A stretch of 64,000 nucleotides of DNA from Planctomycetota bacterium (GTDB lineage Bacteria > Planctomycetota > UBA11346), in the NCBI GenBank assembly GCA_014193115.1, contig BJHQ01000002.1:382815-446814 (forward strand). The letters run 5' to 3'. Numbering within the stretch: position 1 is the stretch's first letter; the number at the start of each line of letters is the position of its first letter. Shown piece by piece: positions 42,564 to 53,300 of the stretch. Under the pieces are notes generated by a model. That model was not told the DNA's origin. It was given only the letters and a program-made list of their open reading frames with translations, and ran no database searches. The position numbers and the translations under genes were made by a program.

Positions 42564-44870
42564 TTACTTTCCGACCGCCCGCTTCACCGCAGCGACGATG
42601 TCCTCGGCCCACACCAGATAAGCTTTTTCCATGCCCTTCGCCTGGGGGCTGATGCTGTCGGCGGCGCCGAGGCGGATCGGCGGGGCGTCGAGCCAGTCGA
42701 AGGCGCGGGTGACGATGCCGTCGGAAACGTCGGCGGTGAAGCTGCCGATGCGCACTGCCTGGCTGGCGATGACGACCTTGCCGGTCTTCTTGACGCTGCC
42801 GATGACGGTGTCCCAGTCGAAGGGCACCAGGGTGCGGGCGTCGATGACTTCGAGTTCGATGCCATCCTTGGCGAGCAACGAAGCGGCCTTCACTGCTTCG
42901 TTCACCACATACGACCAGCCGACAAAGGTGCAGTGCCGGCCGGGGACCTTCACCGCCGCCTGGCCGAAGGGGATCAGGTAATCGGTGTCGGGCACCACGC
43001 TCTTTGTGCCGTAGAGCAGCTGGCCCTCGACGTACAGCACCGGATTGTCGTCACGGATGGCGGTTTTCAGCAGGCCTTTGGCGTCATAGGCGTTCGACGG
43101 GATGGCGATGCGCAGGCCCGGCGTGTGGCAGAAGATCGACTCGATCGATTGGCTGTGCTGGCCGCCATAGCCTTTGCCGCCGCCAGCGCTGGCCCGCACC
43201 ACCAGGGGCAAGGTGCGCTCGCCGCCGGACATGTAGTGCCATTTCGCGGCCTGATTGCTGATCTGATCGCTGGCCTGCAAGGCGAAGTCGAAATACATCA
43301 GTTCGACCACCGGGCGAAGGCCGGCCATGGCGGCGCCGACCGCGGTGCCGCAGATCGCTGATTCGCTGATCGAGGAATTGAAGATGCGGTCGCGACCAAA
43401 CTGTTCGAGCAGTCCGGCGGTAACGAAGAACGCTCCGCCATAGTCAGCGATATCCTCGCCCCAGGTGACCACCCGATTGTCGCGCAGCATTTCTTCTTGC
43501 AGGGCTTCCTTGATCGCATCTTTATAAGTGATCTGGCCCTGGTCGTCGCGTTTGGCCTTGTCGGCCTTGGCGATGGTTTTGCCCGGCGAAGCCGTCGCCG
43601 GCACCGTCGCGCTGGTGCTGGTGGTGTACAAGTACTGATAGAGCGCCTTGGGATCGGGATCGGGACTGGCGGCAGCCCGCACCGCCTGCTCGGCGTTGCG
43701 CTGGAAGCACTTGTCGTAGATCGCGCCCAGGGATTTCTCGTCAGCCAGGCCGTTGTCGATCAACTGCTTGCCGAAGGTCACCAGCGGATCGATGTCGCGC
43801 CACGCCTGCTCTTCTTCTTTGCGGCGATAGGCTTTACGCGGGTCCGACAGCGAGTGGCCATAATAACGGTACGTGATCAATTCCTTGAGCATCGCGCCTT
43901 CGCCGGCGCGGGTGCGGGCGACGGCCTCGCGCATGCAACGGCGCACCGCCAGCACGTCCATGCCGTTGACCACTTCGGCGTGCATCGCGTCCTGGGCGAA
44001 ACCCCAGGCCCGGGCGGCGAGGTACGACACGTCGCACAGCTCGCCGTGGGTCTGACCGGTCATCGCGTAGAGATTGTTCAAGATGCAGAAGATGACCGGC
44101 ACGCCGGCTTTGCGCGCATGCAGGCCGTTGTCGAACTGCGGCATGGTCGCCATCTGCAGCGATTCCAGCGTGATCCCGTTGGAGAACGCGCCGTCACCGA
44201 CAAAGCACACCGCGACCTTGCCGTCGTCGAGGTAGCGGCTGGCATAGGCCGCTCCGGTCGCGATCGGAGTTCCGCCGCCGACGATAGCGTTGGCACCCAG
44301 ATGGCCGAGCGTGAAGTCGGCGATGTGCATCGATCCGCCCCGGCCCTTGCAATAGCCGTGCTCTTTGCCGAACAGTTCGCAGATCGAGCGGTACACGTGG
44401 TCGGCCAGCAGCTCTTGGCGCAGGCCCTCGGTATCGGTGGATTTCACCGCGATCTTGTAGTGGGCGACCCGGGCATCCATGGCGGTGCGGTCCATCGCCA
44501 GGATCGCGGCATAGCCCTTGGCCATGGAATCGCCGTGACCTCGGTGGGTGCTGGTGATGTAGTCGTCCCACTTCAGCACGCTGCACGCGCCGACGCTGGC
44601 GGCTTCCTGGCCGATGCTCAGGTGGGTCGGCCCTTGGTATTCGTATTTGCCCTTCAGCGCCTCATAGGCGCCGGAGCGCAGCTGATAGATCATTTCCTCA
44701 AGCGCCCGCACCGCGCCCATCTGCTCGTAGAGCGACAGGGCCTCGGCCGGGGTGATGGTGCCGGCCGCCAGCTCCTCACGCAGCGTGCTGGTGGTCTGGA
44801 AGACCGGGATGTCCCGCGCCTTGAGCGTGGCGGGGGTGAAGACAGGCATGCAGTCGAGGGCGAGGACCAT
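42564..44870 (-). CDS. 2-oxo acid dehydrogenase E1, alpha and beta subunits fused
   Basis: Alpha part: YQGPTHLSIGQEAASVGAC, GDGAFSNGITLESLQMA...ILNNLYAMTG; beta part: ITYKDAIKEALQEEMLRDNRVVTWGEDIADYGGAF, FNSSISESAICGTAVGAAMAGLRPVVELMYFDFA. Confidence 0.92.
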   Translation of the reverse strand: MVLALDCMPVFTPATLKARDIPVFQTTSTLREELAAGTITPAEALSLYEQMGAVRALEEMIYQLRSGAYEALKGKYEYQGPTHLSIGQEAASVGACSVLKWDDYITSTHRGHGDSMAKGYAAILAMDRTAMDARVAHYKIAVKSTDTEGLRQELLADHVYRSICELFGKEHGYCKGRGGSMHIADFTLGHLGANAIVGGGTPIATGAAYASRYLDDGKVAVCFVGDGAFSNGITLESLQMATMPQFDNGLHARKAGVPVIFCILNNLYAMTGQTHGELCDVSYLAARAWGFAQDAMHAEVVNGMDVLAVRRCMREAVARTRAGEGAMLKELITYRYYGHSLSDPRKAYRRKEEEQAWRDIDPLVTFGKQLIDNGLADEKSLGAIYDKCFQRNAEQAVRAAASPDPDPKALYQYLYTTSTSATVPATASPGKTIAKADKAKRDDQGQITYKDAIKEALQEEMLRDNRVVTWGEDIADYGGAFFVTAGLLEQFGRDRIFNSSISESAICGTAVGAAMAGLRPVVELMYFDFALQASDQISNQAAKWHYMSGGERTLPLVVRASAGGGKGYGGQHSQSIESIFCHTPGLRIAIPSNAYDAKGLLKTAIRDDNPVLYVEGQLLYGTKSVVPDTDYLIPFGQAAVKVPGRHCTFVGWSYVVNEAVKAASLLAKDGIELEVIDARTLVPFDWDTVIGSVKKTGKVVIASQAVRIGSFTADVSDGIVTRAFDWLDAPPIRLGAADSISPQAKGMEKAYLVWAEDIVAAVKRAVGK

Positions 44871-45085
44871 GGGGGCTCCGAAGGGCGGTCAGACGCTAGG
44901 AACGGCGAGGGAACGGGTCAACGCAGTGCCTGACCGGGCGATGCCATGCGCTGGCCGCATGCATGACGGCAGCGTTGGTCGATGCCGCCGCGGCATGGAC
45001 ATACCGCCACCCACCATTTCACGAAGGTTCCTCGATCCACAGGGTTGTGCCGGAATTCGGGCCGAACCCATGCCCAAGAAAAAAG

Positions 45086-46393
45086 CTACAATCCGAGGAT
45101 TTCCCGGACCACCGCCTCGGTCTGCGGATCGCCGCGTTCGCGCAGCCGGCTGAGCAGCCGGTGCTGCAATTTGTTGGCTACCCGGCGCAGGCCATAGCGC
45201 ACATCGTCGCGCAGCGCCGCGTCTCCTGCGCGCTGCGCCACGTCACCCAGCCGCGCCGCCAGTCGGGCGTCCTCCGCCGCCACCACATCGTCGAACCACG
45301 CCGCTACCGCCGCCAGCAGGCTGTCGCGGCCGGGGCGGCGCTCCTCGAGGAATTCCGCCAGCCGGGTATCGATCAGGGTTTCGGCGGCGGTGACCTCGGC
45401 CGAGCGCTGTTCGCGGTGGCCGGCCACCACCCGCTCCAGGTCATCGACATTGTACAGATAGACATCGCCTTGATCGGCTACCGCCGCTTCGACATCCCGA
45501 GGTACTGCCAGGTCGATCAGCACCAGCGGTTGCCTCCGGCGGCGCACGGCCGCGGCCACCATCGCCGCGCCGATCACCGGATGCGGAGCCGCGGTGGAGC
45601 TGACCACCACGTCGTGGCTGGCGAGGGCGGCGCCCAGCGCCGACCAGTCGGCGACCTCGCCGCCCAGGCGCTCGGCCAGCGCCACCGCCCGTTCACGCTT
45701 GCGGTTGACCACCGTGACGGCGTGGACTCCAGCGCTTTTCAGGTAGGTCAGCACCAGTTCAGCGATCTCGCCGGCGCCCACCACCAGGACCTTGGCCGAG
45801 GCCAGATCGCCGAGGACATGCTTGGCCAGATCCACAGCGACCGATGCGACGCTCAGCTTGTGGCGGGCGATGCCGGTGGAGGTGCGGACCTCTTTCGCGA
45901 CTGCCAGGGCCCGCTGGAACAGTCCATTGAGGTGCTGCGCCGTGGCGCCGTGCTTGCGGGCCAGCTCATAAGCGTCTTTGACTTGGCGCAGGATCTGGTC
46001 TTCACCCAGCACCAGGCTGTCGAGTCCGCTGGCGACGCGAAAGGCATGGCGGACGCCTTCGGCGCCGGTGCGGGTGGTGGCGATGACCAGCTCAGCCGGA
46101 TCGATCCCCTGACGCTGCGCCAGCAGGGTCAGCACCGCCGCCGCCGGAACCCTGCCGGCGACATAGCACTCGACCCGGTTGCAGGTCGACAGCACCGCCG
46201 CCTCGCTGGCTCCTGGCAACGAGCGCAGCTCGCCAAGCAGGTCGGGAACAGCCGTGTCGGCGACCGCCAGCCGTTCGCGCAGCGCCACCGGTGCATGGTG
46301 GTGGTCGATGCCGACGATCAGCAGCGGGAAGGCTTCGTCCGCCGGAGTGTCTTCCTGGCCCTGAGCAGCTCTTTCCGCATCTTTCCCTCGCAT
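45086..46393 (-). CDS. hemA: Glutamyl-tRNA reductase
   Basis: IVGIDHHHAPVALRERLA; AVLSTCNRVECYV; SGLDSLVLGEDQILRQVKDAY; KVLVVGAGEIAELVL. An ATG at 46405 would overlap the upstream gene. Confidence 0.95.
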   Translation of the reverse strand: MRGKDAERAAQGQEDTPADEAFPLLIVGIDHHHAPVALRERLAVADTAVPDLLGELRSLPGASEAAVLSTCNRVECYVAGRVPAAAVLTLLAQRQGIDPAELVIATTRTGAEGVRHAFRVASGLDSLVLGEDQILRQVKDAYELARKHGATAQHLNGLFQRALAVAKEVRTSTGIARHKLSVASVAVDLAKHVLGDLASAKVLVVGAGEIAELVLTYLKSAGVHAVTVVNRKRERAVALAERLGGEVADWSALGAALASHDVVVSSTAAPHPVIGAAMVAAAVRRRRQPLVLIDLAVPRDVEAAVADQGDVYLYNVDDLERVVAGHREQRSAEVTAAETLIDTRLAEFLEERRPGRDSLLAAVAAWFDDVVAAEDARLAARLGDVAQRAGDAALRDDVRYGLRRVANKLQHRLLSRLRERGDPQTEAVVREILGL

Positions 46394-46394
46394 C

Positions 46395-47204
46395 TCAGAG
46401 GCCATGGGCGAGCACCAGGACAGCCATGCCACCGGCGGCGGAGAGCGCCAGGCTGACCACCGCCACCGTTGCCAGCCGGTGGCGAGGCAGGCGTCCCGTC
46501 GCCCGCAGACCCAGGGCGAACAGCAGCACCACCAGATGTCCAAGACCGATCAGCGCCGCCGGGCTGACCAGCGTGAAACCGGTGCTGATCTGCATCGCGG
46601 CGCCGCCAGTGGCGATCCCCGCCGACAACAAGGCGGTGCCGACCACCACCGCCCGCTCGGTGAGTTGTTCGAGCAGCGGCAAAGGCGGAAGCCGCAGACC
46701 GCGGCCGGAATCACGCTTCAAGGCCCGTCGCGCCACCAGGTACAACGCGCCAGCAGCACCTGCAACCAGCAGCACCGCCATCGCCGCAAGCATGAAACCG
46801 ACGTGGATCCAGACGATCACCGGGGTTCCGCCAAGCCGGGTCAAATCACCCTGGCCGGCGCCCAGGCGGAAGAACCCGGCCATCGCCAGCAGCAGGGCCA
46901 CCGCCGCGATCGGCAGCATCAGCAGCGGCAGGCTGGGCGTCGACAGGCTGCGCCCGACGAACAGCGCCGCCGCCACTGCTGCCCACACCGCCAAGACGAA
47001 ATAGCAGAAATCGCGATGCCCGGCCTCGACCAGGCTGGCGAGCAGACCGGCGGTCAGGCATGCGAATGCCGCCCACAGTGCTGCGACCCAGGCCCGGCCA
47101 CGGTCGTCCGCGGCCGATGTCCCCAGCCCGGTCCAACGCAACCAAGCCGACCATCCGGCCAGCAATCCGGCCAAGGCCAGCAACACGACCGCTGCCAGGT
47201 GCAT
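46395..47204 (-). CDS. HemX/CcsA-like integral membrane cytochrome c assembly family protein
   Basis: About eight hydrophobic segments, WIHVGFMLAAMAVLLVAGAAGALYLVARRALK, adjacent to hemA. Confidence 0.75.
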   Translation of the reverse strand: MHLAAVVLLALAGLLAGWSAWLRWTGLGTSAADDRGRAWVAALWAAFACLTAGLLASLVEAGHRDFCYFVLAVWAAVAAALFVGRSLSTPSLPLLMLPIAAVALLLAMAGFFRLGAGQGDLTRLGGTPVIVWIHVGFMLAAMAVLLVAGAAGALYLVARRALKRDSGRGLRLPPLPLLEQLTERAVVVGTALLSAGIATGGAAMQISTGFTLVSPAALIGLGHLVVLLFALGLRATGRLPRHRLATVAVVSLALSAAGGMAVLVLAHGL

Positions 47205-47366
47205 AGCCCGACGCTGGAAGCGACAGCCACCCGGTCAACCCTTGTTTGCACCGACTCGCCGACCGGGACGGCTTCTCCGGTGGAATTGACCGATGCACAC
47301 CGGGCCACAGGAGAAACCGGTTCGTGCCTCAGTCGTGACCGGCAAGCTGGACCGGCTGCTCCCGGT

Positions 47367-50300
47367 TCATCTCAGCACCCGGACCGCATGCTCTCGCCCG
47401 TCCTCGACCAGCGGGATGCGGCCATCCGCGCACACCTGGCCATCACACGTGGTCTGCGGCGTGCCTGAGCCGGTGGTCACCTGGATGTTGTAGGTCGCGG
47501 TGCCGGCCCGGTAAACCACGGTGAAATCGCCAAAGTCGGCTGAGGTGGTAGGTGAAACCCGCAAGTATCCGCCGGTCTTGGTGAGGCCGAGCAGGGATTC
47601 CAGGATCAGGCGCAGCATCCAGCCGGCGGAACCGGTGTACCAGGTCCAGCCGGCGCGGCCGATGTGGCCAGGGGCGCGGTAAACGTCGGCGGCGAGGACA
47701 TAGGGCTCGCCCTGCCAGCGATCGGGGTCGGCGCCGTGGCGGATGGGGTCGATCAGGCGGGTCAGCTCCAGGGCCTTGGCGCCGTCGCCGAGGGCGGCGA
47801 AGGCCATGGCGGTCCACACTGCGGCGTGGGTGTACTGGCCGCCGTTTTCACGCACCCCCGGCGCATAGCCTTTGATGTAACCGGGCTCCACCGGGCCATG
47901 ATCGAAGGGCGGGTCGAACAGCAGGATCAGGCCCTGATCGCGGAGGACCAGCAGACGTTCCACGGTGTCGAGGGCGATCCTGGCCCGGGCGGGATCGCCG
48001 GCTCCCTCCGGTCCCTTGGCCAGCGAGAGCGCCGCCCAGGCCTGGGGCAGGGCGTCGATCCGGCATTCCACCGACGTGGCGCTGCCCAGGGCGACGCCGT
48101 CGTCAGTCCATGCCCGCAGATACCGGTCATGCTCCCAGGCGGTGGCTTCGATCCGGGTGCGCAGGCCGATTGCCTCTGAGAGCAACCGAGCCGACAGCTC
48201 GGCATCGCCCACCGACTGGGCCACCGGAACAAACCGGCGCAGGCAATCGATCAGGAAGAATCCCAGCCAGACGCTTTCCCCTCGGCCCAGGCGGCCGACC
48301 CGGTCCATGCCATCGTTCCAGTCGCCGCTGCCCATCAAAGGCAAGCCGTGGCTGCCGAAGCGCAGCCCGTGCAACAGCGCCCGCACCGCATGCTGATAGA
48401 TGGTGGCCTGTTCATCGCTGATCTGGGGCAGGTCATAGACGGAATCAAGTTCCGCCGGCACCGCCGCGGCCTTCAGGAAGGGCAGCCGCTCATGGAGCAG
48501 CGCCGGATCGCCCCCGGTCTCCAGGTACCGGCAGAGGGCGTAGGGCAGCCAGAGATAGTCATCGCTGATCCGGGTACGGACCCCGCGGCCCTGGGGCGGA
48601 TGCCACCAGTGCTGGACATCGCCTTCGCTGAACTGCCGGCCGGCGCAGCGGCGGATCTGCTCCTTCAGGAAATGCGGAGCGTGGTGGACCAGGGCCATGC
48701 TGTCCTGGAGCTGGTCGCGGAAGCCCCAGGCCCCACCGGACTGCGAAAAGCCGCTGCGGGCGAGGATGCGGGCAGAGATGATCTGGTAGCCCAGCCAGCC
48801 GTTGGCGAGCAGATTGATGGTCGGATCGCAGGTGGACACCTGCACGGTGCTGAGCAAGTGCTTCCAGTGCTCATAGACCCGTGACAAGGATTCCCGGGCA
48901 GGCCCGGCACCCCGGCGGGCCAGGGCCTGGCTGCGGGCGTGGGCCCGGTCGCGGCCGCAGCCGATGGTGAAGACCACTTCCTGCTCTTCGCCCGGGGCCA
49001 GTTGGATCAGCACCTGGGCGGCTGCGCAGGGGTCGAAGCCGGCTCCGCAGCGACCGAGCAGGTTGCCGGCGGCCATGGCATCAGGGCGGTCGGCCAGGCT
49101 GCCGCGACCGAGGAACTCCGTGCGATCGCAGGTCCATCCGTGCAGGCGGCGGCTGGCGGCGAGGAAGGCATGGCGCTGGGATTCGTCGTCGTGCAGGGGA
49201 TTGCGGGCGAACAGCACGCCGTCCTCGTGCTCGGTGACCAGGTTGCCCTGGGTGCGTTCGCGCAGTTCGCCCAGGGTCCATTCCAGGAACATGGTCACGG
49301 TCAGCCGGCGTTCCCGGCCGCTGCGGTTGGCGATCAGCAGGCGCAGGTGCTTGACCGGCTCCACCGCATCGACCCAGGTGTGCAGTTCCGTGGCCAGGCC
49401 TTCCTCGCCTGCCATGAAAGCGCTGTAACCGAAACCGTGGCGGACCACCCGGGTGCTGCGGCCGGGCAGCGGGCCCGGGGTCGGCGACCACACCGCGCCG
49501 GTGTCCTCATCGCGGATCAGGGTTAGCTCGCCAAAGGGATCGGCCACCGCGTCGCAGCGCCAGGGAGTCAGGCGGAACTCGTGGCAATTACCGGCCCAGG
49601 TATAGGCGGCGCCGCGTTCGCTGACCACGGTGCCGAACGATTCGTTGGCCAGGACATTGCACCACGGCAGCGGCGTGGTCCGGCCCGGCGGCAAGATGAT
49701 GATGTATTCCCGGCCATCGCTGGTGAACCCGCCCAGTCCGTTCCATTGCGACAGGGTGAAGGTTGACGCCGCCAGCGGTTCATCGCGCAGCTGCGGCCGG
49801 GTCGGGCGGAAACGCGGCGCAGGGCTGTCAGGACGCACCCGTCGCTCCGAGAACTGGCCGAGGTTCCCCACCACATCGGCGATCACCAGGCTCGCCACCG
49901 CCGCCAGCAGGTGGCGGTCTTCCTCGGGGACCTGGTCGAGGCGGCGCACGAAGATGCCCCCCGGCCGGTCGATCTGGCCAGCCGACGGACCGGCCATGAC
50001 CAGGCCGAGGATGCGCTCGGTCTGCTCTTGCCGATAGATCGACGGATCTTCGATCAGGATCACCAAGTCCACCGCCAGGCCGCGTGAGCGCCACCAGGCA
50101 TGGGCGCGCAGGACCTGACGGACCAGGTCGGTGCGCTGGCTGTCCGTGACCCGCATCAGGCAGATCGGCAGATCGCCGGAGATGCCGTAGCTCCACAACC
50201 CGGCCCGGGTCCGGCGATTGCGCAGCATGGTGGCTGGGGCCGAACGTCTGTGAACCACCGGCACCACCAGGGAACCGGCCAGTCTGGCGAAGACCTGGGC

Positions 50301-53300
50301 CTCGGCTCCGCTGGCACCGATCTGCGACAGGACCACCTGGCCGTGGGTGTAGGCGAGGCCGAAAACCCGGTTGGCGATGTGCTCGTCCCGATAGCGTTGA
50401 GCCAGGGCCAGGGCCGCCGCCCGGGTCGGAGCCACGGCATAGATCACATCGACGATGATCCGGCCGCCGGCCGGCACGGTCACCTGCCGGCGCAGGGCCA
50501 GCACCGGATCGAGCACGCCTCCCACGGTGCCACCCAGGGCTTTGCAGGGACCTTGCAGCGCCTGCGGGGCGTGGAGGTGGCCGCCGCGGCCGAGGAAGGC
50601 CCGCCGATCGGTCTCGAAGGAGATCTCTCCGCCTGCCGCCTCGCCTCTCGGCACCAGGAGATGCACCAGCCACAACCGGGCGTCCTCGGGATGGCGCGGC
50701 CGCCGGGTCGCCAGCACCGCCTCGGCTTCGGGCACCATCTCGGTTTCGATGAACAGGTTGCTGAAGGCGGGATGGGACAGGTCGGCCACCGCCGGCGCCA
50801 GCACCGGTTCGACATAGGTGGTCAGTTCCAGCCGGCGATCGTCCTCGCCATGGTTGGCCAGATGCAGCCGGCGCAGCTCGACATCGTCCTCCGGGGAAAT
50901 GGCGATCTCAGTATGGGTGCTGAGGTCGCCATCACGCCGGCGGAATTCGGCCCGTCCCTGGGAGAACACCGCTTCGTAGAGTCGAGCCGTGCGATTACTC
51001 GGAAAATGGCAGGCCGACCAGCAGGCACCGGCGCCGGAGTGGTCATCAGAACGGTCGCCAGTGAGCACGTCGCGGAGATAGAGCCCGGGGCCGCCGCCAT
51101 CGCCGGTCGGATCCGCCCGCCACCGGGTCACGCTCAGATCGTTCCACCGGCTGCCGCCGGAACCCGAGGCGAACACCAGGCAATGGTAACGGCCATTGGA
51201 GAGCAGCTGGACCTCGGCTGCGGCGGGATGGGGCTGGGTGATGACCCTCAGGGCGGAATCCTGGCCAAGCGACAGGCTGCCTCCGGGCTGGTCGGTCTCT
51301 TCGCTCGGCCCCTGGATCGGCACCGGCCGCTCCTCAAGCAATAGTCGATGTGCCAGCAGTTGCGGATCAGCCAGGAACCGCCGGCGCATCGGTGCGTCTT
51401 CCAGGACGTGCAGGAACGCGAGCAGGGCCATGCCCTGGTGGTGGGCCATCCAGGAACGGATGACCACCAGCGGCACCCCCACCGGCAGCCGGCTGGGGGT
51501 GAAATCGATGGCATCGCAGAAGCCGAACCGCCCCATGGATCCCAGGGATTCCAGCTTGTGGAGATTGGCCACTGCCGCCTCGGGATCGATCAGCAGGCCG
51601 AGGGCGCAGGCATAGGGCGCGACCACCAGATCCTCGGCCAGGCCGCGTTTCATGCCCAGGCTGGGCACGCCGAAGGCCCGATACTGCCAGTTGAGCGAGG
51701 CATCGGTGTGGTAGTAAGCTGACTCCGAGATGCCCCAGGGCACACCTCGGCTGGCGGCGTAGCGGATCTGTTCGGCCACCGCCGTGCGGTTGCTGTCATC
51801 GATCAGGGTTCCCGGCTCTTCGGGCATGACCAGGGACGGCATCAGGTATTCGAACAGGGTTCCGCTCCACGAGACCAGGACCTGACCGCCGCCGCCCAGC
51901 CAGCCGGCGGTGAGATCCGCCGCCACGCCTCCGGCCAGTCCATCGGCCAGAGTGCGGACCTGACGCCGGCCGAGATGGAACCAATGGTCCTGGCTGATCG
52001 AGCCGGTGGCGATCGCGACGTACGAACCGAGGCGCGATTCGCTCGCCAGCAGATCATAGGAACTGTCATCCAGCCTCGTGTCGTCGCACCGGTAGCCGAT
52101 GGCGAACAGCTTGGTCCGACGGTCGTACAGGAACGGCCACTCCATCCCCAGGGCCAGGGCGGTCATCGCATCGGCCAGCGACCGGGCCCGGTCGAGGTCC
52201 GCGGCCAAGACCTCCGGCTCGGCCTGCTGCTCGGCCCAGGTCTGCCTGGCGGACGCCAGCCACATCCCGGCTTCGGACTTGGCGGTTGCATCCCTTGGTT
52301 CCGACATGCTGTCCAGCAGCTGGTCCAGGCGCAGCCCGATCCCGGCCAGGTCGCAGGTCAGCACGTCGTTGGCCAAGGCTAGGGCCTGCGGAGTTCCGGC
52401 GCAGGCAAGGGTGGCAGCCAGTCCGCGCCGCCGGCGAGCGGTTTCGACTCTGTCCGGCAGGGCCCGCAGGCCAGCTGCCAGGACCAGCAGATGCCCGGCC
52501 AGGTTGCCGCTGTCCACGGTGGAGACGTAGCGCGGAGTCAGGACCTGGCCGGTGCGGGTGTCATACCAGTTGAACAGATGCCCGCGATGGCGGGCGAGGG
52601 CGTTGGTCGAGTCCCAGGTGAGCTCCAGCCGGCGGATCAGTCCGCCGGTGGTCAGCCAGCCGAGGTCATGGGCGGCCAGATCGGCGAGCAGGGCCAGGCC
52701 GATGTTGGTCGGGGAAGTGCGATGAGCGATGGCCTGAACCGGTTCATCCTGGACGTTGTCGGGCGGCAGATAGCGATCCTCGGCGCTCCAATTTTCAGTG
52801 AAGAACCGCCAGGTTTTCCGCGCGCAGACATCAAGATACCGCCGATCAGATAAACCCAGGATGACCGTGGCGGAACGGCGCGGACGGGACAACCCCCACG
52901 CCATGAACGGGGCCAGGATCCACAGGATGCCCAGCGGGACGGCAACGACTCCCAGCCCTGGGCGGAACCCGGCCAACAGGATGGCGAGGACCCCAGCCGT
53001 TGGTGCCGGCCACATGGTCAGGATCACGTCGGTCAGGCGACCGCTGGCCAGGCGTTCCGCCTCGGACGAGGTCTGCCATTCCTGGAGATGGCGATGGCTG
53101 ATCAGCAGGCGCCACATGGTGCGCAGCACTGCCCGGGTTTGAATGACGGCCTCGAAGGGCAGGACCGCCAGCCCACCCGCCGCCACCAGGGATCCCTGAC
53201 CGAACCGCTGGCGGGCCAGGCGGAGATGGCTGGACCACGGCAGTTCAAGATCCTTGTGCAGGATGCCCAAGGCCCCGAGCACGGTCGGCAGCAACGCCAG

